Shown here: positions 50,901 to 60,339 of the stretch, piece after piece | Position numbering within the stretch: position 1 is the first letter of the stretch | How the letters are laid out: every line of letters begins with the position of its first letter | Origin: G965230065 sp965230065 | GTDB lineage: Bacteria; Bacteroidota; Bacteroidia; Cytophagales; Cyclobacteriaceae | Reading direction: 5' to 3' | Assembly: GCA_965230065.1 (NCBI GenBank) | Contig: OZ245942.1 | Location: forward strand, 3,906,001-3,970,000 | DNA length: 64,000 nucleotides | The notes under the pieces: model-generated | The model's input: the letters and a program-made list of their open reading frames with translations, nothing else | Database searches by the model: none | What the model was told of the DNA's origin: nothing | Made by a program: the position numbers and the translations under genes

Positions 50901-50973
50901 TTTAGCTACCAGCCGCAAGCTACAAGCCAGTGCGCGTATGCTTGCAGCTTGTGGCTAATAGCTTGAAGCTAAA
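50901..50973. repeat. AGCTACAAGC-word inverted repeat between era and der
   Basis: TTTAGCT (50901-50907) pairs with AGCTAAA (50967-50973). Inside, CAAGCTACAAGC (50916-50927) pairs with GCTTGCAGCTTG (50940-50951) with one mismatch. It starts 2 bases after the era stop and ends 4 bases before the der start, so it fills the whole gap. Confidence 0.75.
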
Positions 50974-50977
50974 AAAA

Positions 50978-52285
50978 ATGGCAAATATAGTAGCAATTGT
51001 AGGCCGGCCTAATGTGGGCAAATCAACCCTGTTCAACCGATTGATAGAACAAAGGCAGGCCATTATGGAAGATACACCGGGCGTAACCCGTGACCGCCAT
51101 TACGGATATGCGCAGTGGATCGGCAAACACTTTACGGTGATTGACACGGGCGGGTATGTAACCGGCTCTGACGATATTTTTGAAGAAGCCATCCGCAACC
51201 AGGTAGCCCAGGCGATTGATGAGGCCTCGGTGGTGCTTTTTATGGTAGACTGCGAAGTAGGCATTACCAACCTGGATGAGGGCTTTGCAGGTATACTCCG
51301 TCGCATTAATAAACCTATTTGCATTGTAGCCAACAAAGCGGATAACCCGGAGCGGGCATTGATGGCCAATGAGTTTTATACTTTTGGTTTTGGAGAAGTA
51401 TTCCCCATTTCTTCTATCAGTGGTTCGGGAACGGGCGACCTCCTGGATGCTGTAGTAAAGCATTTTCAGGAAAGTGATACGGAAGATCCCGAAGCAGGTA
51501 TACCCCGTATTTCCATTCTGGGTCGTCCAAATGCCGGAAAATCTTCATTTCTGAACATATTGCTGAAAGAAGAAAGAAGCATTGTTACCGACGTGGCCGG
51601 CACCACCCGCGATGCCATAGATACCCGCTACAATATGTACGGCAAAGATTTTATTCTGATAGATACGGCCGGTATCCGTAAAAAAGGTAAAATCACCGAA
51701 AATATTGAGTTTTATGCCGTATTGCGCAGTATTCAGGCATTGGAAAACTCCGACGTTTGCGTGGTGATGCTGGATGCCACCCGGGGTATTGAAAGCCAGG
51801 ATGTTCACATTATTTTTCTGGCCCAACGCTACAAAAAGGGTATTGTTATTTTGGTGAACAAATGGGACCTGGTAGAAAAAGAAACCCAAACCGCGGAGAA
51901 GTTTAAGAAAGCCATTTACGAACGCCTGGCACCTATTGAATATATTCCCATTATTTTCACCTCAATGCTTACCAAGCAAAGGGTGCATAAAGCCATTGAA
52001 ACGGCCGTGGAAGTTTATGATAACCGAAGCAAGCGTGTGCCTACTTCTGCCTTAAACGATGCCATGCTGAAAGAAATTGAGCGGTATCCACCACCATCCG
52101 TAAAAGGGAAATACATCAAAATAAAGTATATCACCCAGCTGCCAACCAAAACTCCTACATTTGCTTTCTTCTGCAACCTGCCTCAGTATATCAAATTGCC
52201 GTATCAGCGTTTTTTAGAAAACCGGCTGCGGGAGCATTTTGATTTTACTGGTGTGCCTGTAACATTGGTATTTCGTAAGAAATAA
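50978..52285 (+). CDS. der: GTPase Der (EngA)
   Basis: The protein has 435 residues from the ATG giving [17 protein letters not shown]. The longer reading from 50930 only translates a repeat, so it is rejected. It has two tandem G domains: [19 protein letters not shown] and NKAD, then [23 protein letters not shown] and NKWD. A KH-like C-terminus (about 350-435) follows. Der acts in 50S subunit assembly. Confidence 0.97.
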   Translation: MANIVAIVGRPNVGKSTLFNRLIEQRQAIMEDTPGVTRDRHYGYAQWIGKHFTVIDTGGYVTGSDDIFEEAIRNQVAQAIDEASVVLFMVDCEVGITNLDEGFAGILRRINKPICIVANKADNPERALMANEFYTFGFGEVFPISSISGSGTGDLLDAVVKHFQESDTEDPEAGIPRISILGRPNAGKSSFLNILLKEERSIVTDVAGTTRDAIDTRYNMYGKDFILIDTAGIRKKGKITENIEFYAVLRSIQALENSDVCVVMLDATRGIESQDVHIIFLAQRYKKGIVILVNKWDLVEKETQTAEKFKKAIYERLAPIEYIPIIFTSMLTKQRVHKAIETAVEVYDNRSKRVPTSALNDAMLKEIERYPPPSVKGKYIKIKYITQLPTKTPTFAFFCNLPQYIKLPYQRFLENRLREHFDFTGVPVTLVFRKK

Positions 52286-52315
52286 AAGGATTAAAGGAAA
52301 ATCCGAAAAACAGGA

Positions 52316-52410
52316 AATCCTAAACTCTAAATAAACCCCAATATTAAAATCCAAATACCAAAAAGGATTAAATATTAAAGAGTTGGGGCTTTGGGTTTGT
52401 TTAGAGTTTA
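52316..52410. repeat. AATCCTAAACTCTAAA-family inverted repeat (copy 2)
   Basis: TAAACTCTAAA (52321-52331) is exactly complementary to TTTAGAGTTTA (52400-52410), and AACCCCA (52334-52340) matches TGGGG (52384-52388). It shares the word AATCCTAAA with the element at 13406. It lies 31 bases after the der stop, between convergent genes. Confidence 0.78.
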
Positions 52411-52512
52411 AAGTTTTGGGCTTAAGTATTTTTAGGTTAGCTCAATCAATTAACAAAAAGACTTCGGAGTTTTTTATCCTGACTATCCTTAGTTATCCAA
52501 TTCATCCAGGTA

Positions 52513-53358
52513 TCATTTTTCCAAAAGATACAAGTATTGCTTGCGGATTTGCTGCATGATTTCATCATCAAATTTGGCAAGGTAGAGCGTTTTTACATTG
52601 GCCAGCTGGTCAATGGTGAGGCCAATTACATTTCGGAAATCAGCTTTGTACAAATTTGAATTTTTGAAATCGGCACCTGTTACATTGGCGCCGTTCAAAT
52701 TGGCTTCCATCAGAAAAGCGTTTTGGAAATTGGCTTTAATAAGGAAAGCGTTTTCCAGGTTTACCTTAATCATGAAAGCATCTTTGAAAATGGCACCACT
52801 GCCGTAGGCCCCCTGCATCTGCGCCTGGTTTAAGTTGGAGTTTTCAAAAGTAGTACGGTTCAGACGGGCATTTTCCAGGTTGCACTGTACCAGGTTTGAG
52901 TTGGTAACATTGGACGAATTCAGGTTCGCGCCTTTCAAAACCACATAGCTCAGATTCGTTTTAGCCAGATAGCAGTTTACCAAATTGACATCATAGATAT
53001 TGTGCCGGTTCAGTCTTTTGATATTACCCACTGTCCGGAAGGCAGCTTCTTCTGATTCCCACAACCGGAAATCGTCAATTTCATCTTTATAGGTATTGAT
53101 GCGCAACCGCTTTTCTCCATTGTCATTCAGCCAGTAGATAAGGATACCAATGACAGCGATGTCAAAAAGCATACCGTGGGCCTCGGCCAGTACCTGCCCC
53201 ATGAAATTGTAAAAATCGTGCTCATAATACTCGTAGCTCAGGCCCAGCACGAGCAGCGCCAATACCACAAGCACCAAAAAGGCCGTAAGCACCGGCTTTT
53301 CAGGAATAGACTTTAACTTTTCAAGTATGTTGTTGATATGTGGCACGTTTGCGTTCAA
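52513..53358 (-). CDS. Membrane-anchored pentapeptide-repeat protein
   Basis: The protein has 281 residues. Two membrane helices (about 20-42 and 60-80) lead to a cytosolic linker and about 20 pentapeptide repeats (about 125-260), such as ANLNSSNVTNSNLVQCNLENA and NAFLIKANFQNAFLMEANLNG. The A(N/D)LxX pattern folds as a right-handed beta helix. It may be a membrane scaffold; nothing marks it as a gyrase-protecting type. It is a single gene convergent with der. Confidence 0.87.
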   Translation of the reverse strand: MNANVPHINNILEKLKSIPEKPVLTAFLVLVVLALLVLGLSYEYYEHDFYNFMGQVLAEAHGMLFDIAVIGILIYWLNDNGEKRLRINTYKDEIDDFRLWESEEAAFRTVGNIKRLNRHNIYDVNLVNCYLAKTNLSYVVLKGANLNSSNVTNSNLVQCNLENARLNRTTFENSNLNQAQMQGAYGSGAIFKDAFMIKVNLENAFLIKANFQNAFLMEANLNGANVTGADFKNSNLYKADFRNVIGLTIDQLANVKTLYLAKFDDEIMQQIRKQYLYLLEK

Positions 53359-53494
53359 TCAATCTGAGTTGTAGTGAGTTAAACTACTGGTTGAAGTTTT
53401 CCAGAGAAAATACGACCAACCTCAGTACAAAATAACAACCCAACTGCCGGGAAAGCATACCCGATTTAGCCCAAACCTGACATCGTAGGATGCA

Positions 53495-54442
53495 TTAAAA
53501 GTTTGATGATTTAATCTTTTCTGCCAAAACCCGGCTTATTTTTTCGTAAGATTCAAACGTCCATCCGCCAACGTGCGGCGTAAGTACAACATTTGTAAAT
53601 TGGATAATTTTGTTAAACATTTCCTTTTGTAAAGGCAAAAGGCTGTTTAACTTTTCATTTTCTAATACGTCTAAAACTGCTCCTTTCAGCTTGCCTTTTT
53701 CCAGCATTTCGGCCAGAACTTCCAGCTTTATCAGTTCGCCCCGGGCCGTATTGATGAGGTAGAGGTTTCTTTTAAACTTATTCAAATAACTTACATCTAC
53801 CATATACCGGGTTTCGGCAGTAAGCGGAATGTGAAAGCTCAGTATGTCGGTTTGTTCATGGAGTTGCTCCATAGAAGCCTGTTGCGCATAGGCGTCACCG
53901 TAGTTTTCTTTATACTTATCATAAGCCAACACTTGCACACCAAAACCGCTTAAGCGTTGGGCAAAAGCCTGCCCCATGTTGCCATACCCAACCAGCCCCA
54001 CTGTTTTTCCCATGAGTTCTACACCCCGGTTGCCTTCCCGTTCCCATATACATTGGCGAACTTGCTGGTCAGCGAGGTTAATTTTATTAAATAAACAGAG
54101 CAGCATACCCACTGCATGCTCGGCCAGTGCATCCCGGTTGCCTTCCGGGGCATTGAGTATTTGGATGTTTCTGGCTTGCAGGGCCTTCACATCAAGTTGG
54201 TCAATGCCCGCTCCGGCCCTTGCTACAAACTTCAGTCGGGTAGCTTTTTCAATCAGTTCAGTATCTATGGTCGTTTTACTGCGTACAACCATGCCATCGT
54301 ATTTACCAGCGGTTTGCAGCAACTCATCCCGTTGTATATCGGGGCGGTAATCAACCTCATAGCCTGCTTCTTTAAGTGCAGTCACAATACTTTCGTGGGT
54401 TTTATCTATAATCAAGCAAGTTTTTCGCTCTGCCATCATCAT
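53495..54442 (-). CDS. D-isomer 2-hydroxyacid dehydrogenase
   Basis: The protein has 315 residues. The NAD site is GLVGYGNMGQAFAQRL (about 149-164). The catalytic Arg lies in NTARGELIKLEVLAEML, and the His in LTPHVGGWTFES. It is shaped like the core of 3-phosphoglycerate dehydrogenase without the ACT domain, so it may be SerA-like or act on another 2-hydroxyacid. Three ATG codons begin the frame (MMMAERK), so the exact start is uncertain by two codons. Confidence 0.88.
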   Translation of the reverse strand: MMMAERKTCLIIDKTHESIVTALKEAGYEVDYRPDIQRDELLQTAGKYDGMVVRSKTTIDTELIEKATRLKFVARAGAGIDQLDVKALQARNIQILNAPEGNRDALAEHAVGMLLCLFNKINLADQQVRQCIWEREGNRGVELMGKTVGLVGYGNMGQAFAQRLSGFGVQVLAYDKYKENYGDAYAQQASMEQLHEQTDILSFHIPLTAETRYMVDVSYLNKFKRNLYLINTARGELIKLEVLAEMLEKGKLKGAVLDVLENEKLNSLLPLQKEMFNKIIQFTNVVLTPHVGGWTFESYEKISRVLAEKIKSSNF

Positions 54443-54533
54443 GAATATTTTGGTTGGGCAAAATTAAACACAAAAGAGATGTAATTCAGGGTTTCTGTTT
54501 TCAATCTTATGGTTTTCACTATTTTTGTTAATC

Positions 54534-55265
54534 ATGAAATCAATCTACCAGATTCCCAATTTGTACAAGGCATTTTTAACAGGGTTACTACTTTCAGCAC
54601 TTGCCATACCCACATCTTTTGCACAGCAATCTGCCCATACCATGGAAAAGGAGGTAACACAAACCCTGCAATACCTGCTTTATCTTCCGACAGATTATGC
54701 ACAAGACACTGCCAAAAATTTTCCTTTGATGCTTTTTCTGCATGGGGGCGGGGAAACCGGGAATAACATTGAACTGGTAAAAAAGCACGGTCCGCCCAAG
54801 CTGATTGCCGAAGGGAAAGATTTCCCGTTCATTGTGCTTTCTCCCCAAAATCCGGAAAACAAATTGTGGGACAATGCAGCACTCATTACCCTACTGGATG
54901 AAATTGTTGCTACGCACCGGGTAGACGACAAACGAATTTACCTGACCGGGTTGAGCCGGGGAGGCTTTGGATCCTGGAGCCTGGCCATTCAAAATCCAGA
55001 CAGGTTTGCAGCCCTTGTGCCCATTTGTGGAGGGGGATTGCCCAATTATGTTGACCGCATCAAACACATACCAACTTGGGTATTTCATGGTGCCCGGGAC
55101 AAAGCTGTCCCTCTTTCAAATTCAGTAGAAATGGTGGAGGCCCTGGAACAGGCAAATGGTAACGTCAAACTTACGGTTTACTCAGAAGCCGGGCATGACT
55201 CCTGGACAAGGGCTTACAATAAACCTGGATTGTATAAATGGCTGCTGCAACAAGCTAAACCATAA
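54534..55265 (+). CDS. Exported alpha/beta hydrolase, phospholipase/carboxylesterase type
   Basis: The protein has 243 residues from the ATG giving MKSIYQIPNLYKAFLTGLL, with a signal peptide ending SFAQ. Motifs are LMLFLHGGGETGNN (oxyanion region), the nucleophile elbow GLSRGGFGSW, then HGARDKAVPL and GHDSWTRAY with the Asp and His. It resembles the prolyl-oligopeptidase/PHB-depolymerase-like esterases common next to Bacteroidota glycan genes. Substrate unknown. Confidence 0.88.
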   Translation: MKSIYQIPNLYKAFLTGLLLSALAIPTSFAQQSAHTMEKEVTQTLQYLLYLPTDYAQDTAKNFPLMLFLHGGGETGNNIELVKKHGPPKLIAEGKDFPFIVLSPQNPENKLWDNAALITLLDEIVATHRVDDKRIYLTGLSRGGFGSWSLAIQNPDRFAALVPICGGGLPNYVDRIKHIPTWVFHGARDKAVPLSNSVEMVEALEQANGNVKLTVYSEAGHDSWTRAYNKPGLYKWLLQQAKP

Positions 55266-55394
55266 ATTAAAAATGAATTGGCGGCAAAGAAAGAGGTATT
55301 TTGGCAAATACGTACAACCCAACCTTGCGATAACCTTAGCGTTCATTGCGGCTAATTGTACTGACATTATGACTTAGGGAAAAAATGATATACT

Positions 55395-55487
55395 CCCCGG
55401 ATGAGCCGAAATGGCGAATTCCGGGGTCTCCAACTTCAAAGTAGGAGATGCCGGAATAAATCCGGCAAGGCTCCTTTTTTTTATTTT
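55395..55487 (+). terminator. Double hairpin with T-tract after the esterase gene
   Basis: CCCCGGA (55395-55401) pairs with TCCGGGG (55420-55426). Then GGAG...GCCGGA (55444-55455) pairs with TCCGGC...CTCC (55461-55474), followed by eight Ts. The second stem and T-run form a convincing terminator. The first could be part of a longer structured 3' RNA. The rest of the 329-base gap 55266-55594 shows nothing else I can support. Confidence 0.8.
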
Positions 55488-55594
55488 AACCCTAAGATAC
55501 ATTACAGTTAATAATTAATCACAAGGGACGCAATAGAGGCGTGAGGGGTGCAAAGCCATAGGGTATAATATGGCAATAAATTATTTCCTCTTTT

Positions 55595-57151
55595 CTATTT
55601 CTTCAAAAACAGCAGCCCATCTTTAAAAGCTTTGGTTATTACCGTCAAATGATTGTCATCAGTATACAGAACCGTTTTAAGATTTGCAGCTTTATGACTT
55701 AATACTTTATCCAATCGTTTGGCATCTTTGTCGTTATCATTTAACTCACCACTGGCAACAAATATGTTTTGTGTAATTACCTTGCACGATTTTTTTAGTT
55801 GCTTTAGCACCGTTTTATCCTGCCAAATGGCAGGGCTGGAAATAATCAGGTTTTGATAAACCAAATCATCCCTTGTAAGCAAGTAAGTTAAAAACAGTCC
55901 TCCATAACTATGGCCCTTGAGTGTCATTTCGCTGGTATCAACAGGGTGCTGTGCCAGATAATCTATCAGTTGGCTGTTCAAAAAAACAGCAAAATTGTCT
56001 CCATTCCCTGATTCCATATTTTGAATTTCATGAGGTAGCAGGTCCCTGTTTCTGTGGTTTCCCTTCCCAATAATGGTGGTGCCATAACCAATGCCGACTA
56101 AGATGCTTTTAGGCATCCTATTATCATTCATTAATTGTTGAGATGCGAAAAGAAGTTCGGTATAGTTGAAATCCGCATCAAGAACTACTATTAAGGGAAG
56201 TTTTTTTTCGGAAAAACCCTTTGGAACATATGTTAATGTCTCATATTGGTAACCAGTATTTTGGTCTAAAACCTGATTAACAATCAGCTTCGATTTACTA
56301 ATGATTATCTCAGGATTATAGGCAGAACTGGCCTCCCAATTTCCTTTATTTTCAGAATTTGCAAGAATATAATTTATACCTTCAGCAAAACCTTTGTACA
56401 AATCATCATAACGAAGGGTTGATTCAAAGTAGGATGTTTCAACTTTGTATGACAGGCTGGAATTACTTTTTAAACTTTCAGACAGCCCATAAAATTTTTC
56501 TTTATTCAGTTCAAGGTCATCAACAAACCGTATTTTGCCCGCTCCCATACTCAGATAAATTCCTGTATTTCGTTGATTAGCCCTGAAATCTGTAAAGCCC
56601 TTATTGAAAGTCAATACCGGACTACAGATTATATAGTTAGAAAATTTTGGAGACTCCCGGGTTAGCAGCCAGGTCAGAAATAAAGCACTGTAATGATGAC
56701 CAACAATTGAAATGCCGGTTTCATCAATCCTGTAGTTTTTGAGAATAATAGGAATCAGCTCAGTTTCCAAAACTTGCTTAAACTCCCGGGCCTTACCAGA
56801 ATTCGGAAAACCTTCTACAAAGCCTGGGGTAAAATCCCGCATAAACAAAGTGTCATTCATGGGATTGGGCAAATAACCAATTCCAATAATTACCTGATTG
56901 TCAGCTTTATCACTAACGATAGAGTCGTAAAGATTTACAAATGTCCGATGGTAATAGTTGGCATCTAACAATAAGATGGCCGGATTTTTTTCCTGATTAT
57001 GGTAGTTCTTCGGGGTTCTGACATAAAGCTGATAAAACCTACTATTGATGGAGGATTTAATGTTGATGACTTCTAACGTATCTTTTTGATTTTCTGCATA
57101 CAATTCGATGAATGTGAAAAAAGAAAATACGATTAGTAACAGCCTCTTCAT
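55595..57151 (-). CDS. Exported tandem alpha/beta hydrolase with a dead first domain
   Basis: The protein has 518 residues: a signal peptide (about 1-19) and two consecutive esterase D-like domains (about 25-265 and 285-518). The second has an intact nucleophile elbow KGHSYGGLF (Ser415) and His in DDNHLTVITKAF. The first has VGHHYSALF, where His153 replaces the serine, and no matching late His. The two elbows and the following FLTWLLTRE / FLTYLLTRD segments show an internal duplication. The first copy is probably structural or regulatory. Substrate unknown. Confidence 0.85.
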   Translation of the reverse strand: MKRLLLIVFSFFTFIELYAENQKDTLEVINIKSSINSRFYQLYVRTPKNYHNQEKNPAILLLDANYYHRTFVNLYDSIVSDKADNQVIIGIGYLPNPMNDTLFMRDFTPGFVEGFPNSGKAREFKQVLETELIPIILKNYRIDETGISIVGHHYSALFLTWLLTRESPKFSNYIICSPVLTFNKGFTDFRANQRNTGIYLSMGAGKIRFVDDLELNKEKFYGLSESLKSNSSLSYKVETSYFESTLRYDDLYKGFAEGINYILANSENKGNWEASSAYNPEIIISKSKLIVNQVLDQNTGYQYETLTYVPKGFSEKKLPLIVVLDADFNYTELLFASQQLMNDNRMPKSILVGIGYGTTIIGKGNHRNRDLLPHEIQNMESGNGDNFAVFLNSQLIDYLAQHPVDTSEMTLKGHSYGGLFLTYLLTRDDLVYQNLIISSPAIWQDKTVLKQLKKSCKVITQNIFVASGELNDNDKDAKRLDKVLSHKAANLKTVLYTDDNHLTVITKAFKDGLLFLKK

Positions 57152-57172
57152 TTTTTTTGATATTGCTGGTAG

Positions 57173-57736
57173 CTACGGTAATGCTATTTTATCTACATCC
57201 ACCCCTGGCAATCCATCAATACTCCGGGCATTTTTTTCTATTTGATAAGCTTTGAGATCATTTTCCCCTTTCTTGCCTGCCCATTGGGTAAGGGTTTCCC
57301 TTTCGCCCTGAAATTCATACAAAGGCACGCCAAACCCGCAGGAATCTGAAATGCGGGTGGTTTTAACTTTGATGATGGCCCTGGCGCCTGCCATTTCAGG
57401 AAACATGGCCCTGAGTGCAGGAAAAGCTTCATCCGTACTTTCTACCACGGTGCCCGTTCCCTGCAGACGTACAATTTTGGGTGCTCCCTCAAAAGCACAG
57501 AACATGATGGTAATGCGGGCATTTTCTTTTAAATGCGCGATGGTTTCCACTCCGCTGCCCACCAAATCCAGATAAGCCACATCGGTTTCGTTCAGGATGC
57601 GAAAAGTATCCAATCCTTTCGGCGATAAGCTGACGTGCCCTTCTGCGGAAAGCGGGGCAGTTGCTACGAAAAACATTTTTTGACTTTCTATCCATTCAGC
57701 CAGGCGGTGGTCTATGATTTTATATACTTTTCCCAT
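57173..57736 (-). CDS. Pyridoxamine 5'-phosphate oxidase-fold protein
   Basis: The protein has 187 residues and is cytosolic. The split-barrel flavin domain shows KMFFVATAPLSAEGHVSLSPKGLDTFRIL, VAYLDLVGSGVETIAHLKENARITIMFCAFEGAPKIVRLQG and CGFGVPLYEFQGERETL. It belongs to the large PNPOx-like group of FMN/F420-type oxidoreductases and is not PdxH itself. It lies 21 bases before the tandem hydrolase on the same strand. Confidence 0.87.
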   Translation of the reverse strand: MGKVYKIIDHRLAEWIESQKMFFVATAPLSAEGHVSLSPKGLDTFRILNETDVAYLDLVGSGVETIAHLKENARITIMFCAFEGAPKIVRLQGTGTVVESTDEAFPALRAMFPEMAGARAIIKVKTTRISDSCGFGVPLYEFQGERETLTQWAGKKGENDLKAYQIEKNARSIDGLPGVDVDKIALP

Positions 57737-58188
57737 GATCTGTCATATATTTATTTTCAACAAAAAACGGATTGTAGAGTAATAACCACAAGTTACTTTT
57801 TACATAATTGAAGGTAAAAAACTAATATTTTTAATTGTCCCATCTTTATTCCATTAACATATGGAATAAAGTCAATTAATAATATCAATAATTATATTTA
57901 TTAAATAAGTCATCTGCAATAATTAACGCAAATTCAGAAAAAATCTTACAAGCCCACTATTTCTCATTTTCACAATTTTCTCTTCTTTTTTTGAAATTTT
58001 ACCGAAGTTACCCTCAAACAAGTGTCCCTGTTAATAATTTGAAATACACAATTGCGTATTTATTAATAAAAAGCAAATTTATTTTTAAATTTTATATATT
58101 TAATTATGTTATTTTGAATATGTATCAACAAAACAAATAATTTGTCGTTATTTTGTTATTGTAATGTGAAACTAAATTTATATGCCTT
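57737..58188. other. AT-rich divergent promoter region with nothing else seen
   Basis: This 452-base gap lies between the divergent PNPOx-fold and DUF2179 genes. It is very A/T-rich and contains no plausible small gene, tRNA or stable hairpin. Near 57790 is a half-site AAGTTACTTTTT that matches part of the palindrome before the AhpD-like gene. Confidence 0.5.
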
Positions 58189-58797
58189 ATGGCAGAATTT
58201 GATTTTATCAGCTATGTGCTGCTCCCGGCATTGATCTTTATCGCCAGGGTAGCTGACGTTACGGTAGCTACCGTAAAACTGATGTTTGTCGTCAACAATG
58301 CTCGCAAAGCAGCCGCAACCCTAGGGTTCTTTGAGTCATTAATTACTATAGTTGCCTTAGCACGTATTATGCAAGATGCGAGCAATCTGCCTGCCTATAT
58401 TATGTATGCCGGAGGATTTGCTACCGGCACCTATGTAGGTATGTGGATTGAAGAAAAGCTTGCGTACGGAAATGTACTGGTAAGAATTATCAGCAGACAC
58501 ATTCCAGATGAACTCCTCAATTATTTAATTACAAACCAATATCGCTATTCAATGGTGGATGCCAATGATCAGGGAGGTAACACGCAGGTGCTATTCACCG
58601 TGTGCAAACGTAGCCGTTTATCTGGTTTTCTGGAAACTTTGGAAAATATTGCGCCACAGACGTTATATACTATTGAAGGAGTAAAAAAAGTGAGTGATGA
58701 ACTCTTGCCTGAAATGGAGCGATCATCAAGGCCAAAGATTGTCCAGAAATTGTTGCTGCTTGTTGAGCGAGCTAAAGCAGCTTTATATCCTGGATAG
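58189..58797 (+). CDS. DUF2179/UPF0316 membrane protein
   Basis: The protein has 202 residues. Three membrane helices (about 8-105: YVLLPALIFIARVADVTVATVKLMF, then FFESLITIVALARIM and YIMYAGGFATGTYVGMWIEE) precede a soluble DUF2179-type domain (about 105-175, NYLITNQYRYSMVDANDQGGNTQVLFTVC). The family may be a small-molecule sensor or a channel partner, and the role is unproven. It is alone, 163 bases before the sensor kinase. Confidence 0.9.
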   Translation: MAEFDFISYVLLPALIFIARVADVTVATVKLMFVVNNARKAAATLGFFESLITIVALARIMQDASNLPAYIMYAGGFATGTYVGMWIEEKLAYGNVLVRIISRHIPDELLNYLITNQYRYSMVDANDQGGNTQVLFTVCKRSRLSGFLETLENIAPQTLYTIEGVKKVSDELLPEMERSSRPKIVQKLLLLVERAKAALYPG

Positions 58798-58960
58798 AAA
58801 ATAGTATTTCTAAAGATTGAAGGTTTTATTTATTTGGCATGTAAGGAAATAGAAATATTCTTCCCATGTATCAGAGGTACTATCGACAAATTTGTGAAAG
58901 AAAGTATGTTTATTTTCTTAAACGTGATTTAATAAGTCTGCGTATGTTATTAATTTAAAC

Positions 58961-60313
58961 ATGTACTACAAAGGTTTTGCGGTTTCAGTAATCATACGGG
59001 TAGTCTTAATGCTGGCGACTATGATTGGTTTTGCCCTAATTTTTGGTAGGGCTGACCTGTTTTTTAACCAAATTATTCTTGGTTTGCTCCTCGTATTTCA
59101 GGTGATTGAGTTATTACGTTTTGTAAACCAAACCAACCGTGACCTGGCCAAATTCCTGCTATCTATCAAAAATGCAGATTTTACCATTCATTTTACTGAG
59201 AAAAAAGCTGATAAATCTTTCAGGGAACTTCACCAGGCTTTCCGGGAAATTACCGAGTCGTACAAGCAGGTGAAAATAGAAAAAGAAGCACAGTTCCAAT
59301 ACCTTGGGCAAATTGTAAAACATATCTCCGTAGGCATTATCTCCCTCAAAGGCGATGAGGAAATCACGCTGATTAACCGTCCTGCCCTGGACATACTGCA
59401 AATCTCGCATTTCAATTACTGGCGCAACCTGCGCCTCTCAAGGGCCGCGTTTGTACAGGAAGTAGAGCAAATGAAGGAAGGGGAAAGCACATTGCTGGAA
59501 GTGCCTGTAAACAACGAAATAAAGCGGCTTTCCACCCACCTAAGCAAAATGGTACTGCTCGGAGAAAGTTATAAAATCATCACTTTTCAGGACATAGAAA
59601 ACGAAATTAACCAGAATGAAATAGAAGCCTGGCACAAGCTCATCCGCATCCTCACCCATGAGATCATGAACTCAATCACGCCCATTGCTTCCCTTACAGA
59701 AACCATGCAAATGATGATTGAAAATGACAAGGGCGATATCAAACAACTCAGTGAAATAAACCAGGATTACCTGGCTGATTTAGCATTTTCCCTCAAAACT
59801 ATCCAGAAAAGAAGCGACGGCCTTTTGCAGTTTGTAGAAGACTACCGCAAACTGACCAAAGTACCTGTGCCACAAATAGAAAACCTTTCGGTAAAATCGC
59901 TTTTTGAAAGCGTAAGCCAATTGATGCGTGGCGAAATGCGGAAAAGAAGTATTCATTTTCAGGTAGAAATGGCTACTGATGAATTGGCCATTGAAGCCGA
60001 TGCCAGACTCATTGAGCAGGTACTGATTAACCTGCTCACGAATAGTATGCAGGCTGTAGCAGAAAGTGCTGCCCCTGAAATTCAATTGCTGGCTTATCAG
60101 GAAAATAACCGCATCATTATTGAAGTATCTGATAACGGAACAGGTATTGAAGCAGACAAGCTGGACGAAATTTTCATTCCTTTTTTCTCTACCAAAGAAA
60201 GCGGTTCGGGCATAGGGCTGAGCCTGTCAAAACACATCATGAGCTTGCACAAAGGAAATATCAAAGTAAATTCGCAGCCTGGAGATAAAACTTCATTTTA
60301 CTTGATTTTTTAA
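58961..60313 (+). CDS. Sensor histidine kinase, NtrY-like
   Basis: The protein has 450 residues. Two N-terminal membrane helices (about 6-26 and 31-52) with almost no external loop are followed by a linker and PAS domain (about 90-205), then HisKA with His233 in LTHEIMNSITP. The HATPase has N box NLLTNSMQAVAESA and G boxes VSDNGTGI and GSGIGLSLSKHI. No response regulator gene is adjacent, so it is an orphan here. It probably senses a membrane or cytosolic signal. The Rpn-like gene follows 26 bases later. Confidence 0.93.
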   Translation: MYYKGFAVSVIIRVVLMLATMIGFALIFGRADLFFNQIILGLLLVFQVIELLRFVNQTNRDLAKFLLSIKNADFTIHFTEKKADKSFRELHQAFREITESYKQVKIEKEAQFQYLGQIVKHISVGIISLKGDEEITLINRPALDILQISHFNYWRNLRLSRAAFVQEVEQMKEGESTLLEVPVNNEIKRLSTHLSKMVLLGESYKIITFQDIENEINQNEIEAWHKLIRILTHEIMNSITPIASLTETMQMMIENDKGDIKQLSEINQDYLADLAFSLKTIQKRSDGLLQFVEDYRKLTKVPVPQIENLSVKSLFESVSQLMRGEMRKRSIHFQVEMATDELAIEADARLIEQVLINLLTNSMQAVAESAAPEIQLLAYQENNRIIIEVSDNGTGIEADKLDEIFIPFFSTKESGSGIGLSLSKHIMSLHKGNIKVNSQPGDKTSFYLIF

Positions 60314-60339
60314 GGATCAGGACTATAAGAACCAGGAAT

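Noticed and set aside
50930..50977. Earlier start for der, adding 16 residues
   Set aside because: The extra residues are a translation of the palindromic repeat, and the internal ATG gives the standard Der N-terminus.
55274..55378. Short open frame starting MNWRQRKRYFGKY after the esterase
   Set aside because: It is 34 residues, has no recognisable feature and sits just before a terminator; I cannot support translation.
57786..57800. Full second Rrf2-type operator before the PNPOx-fold gene
   Set aside because: Only one half-site matches; in such AT-rich DNA this can occur by chance.
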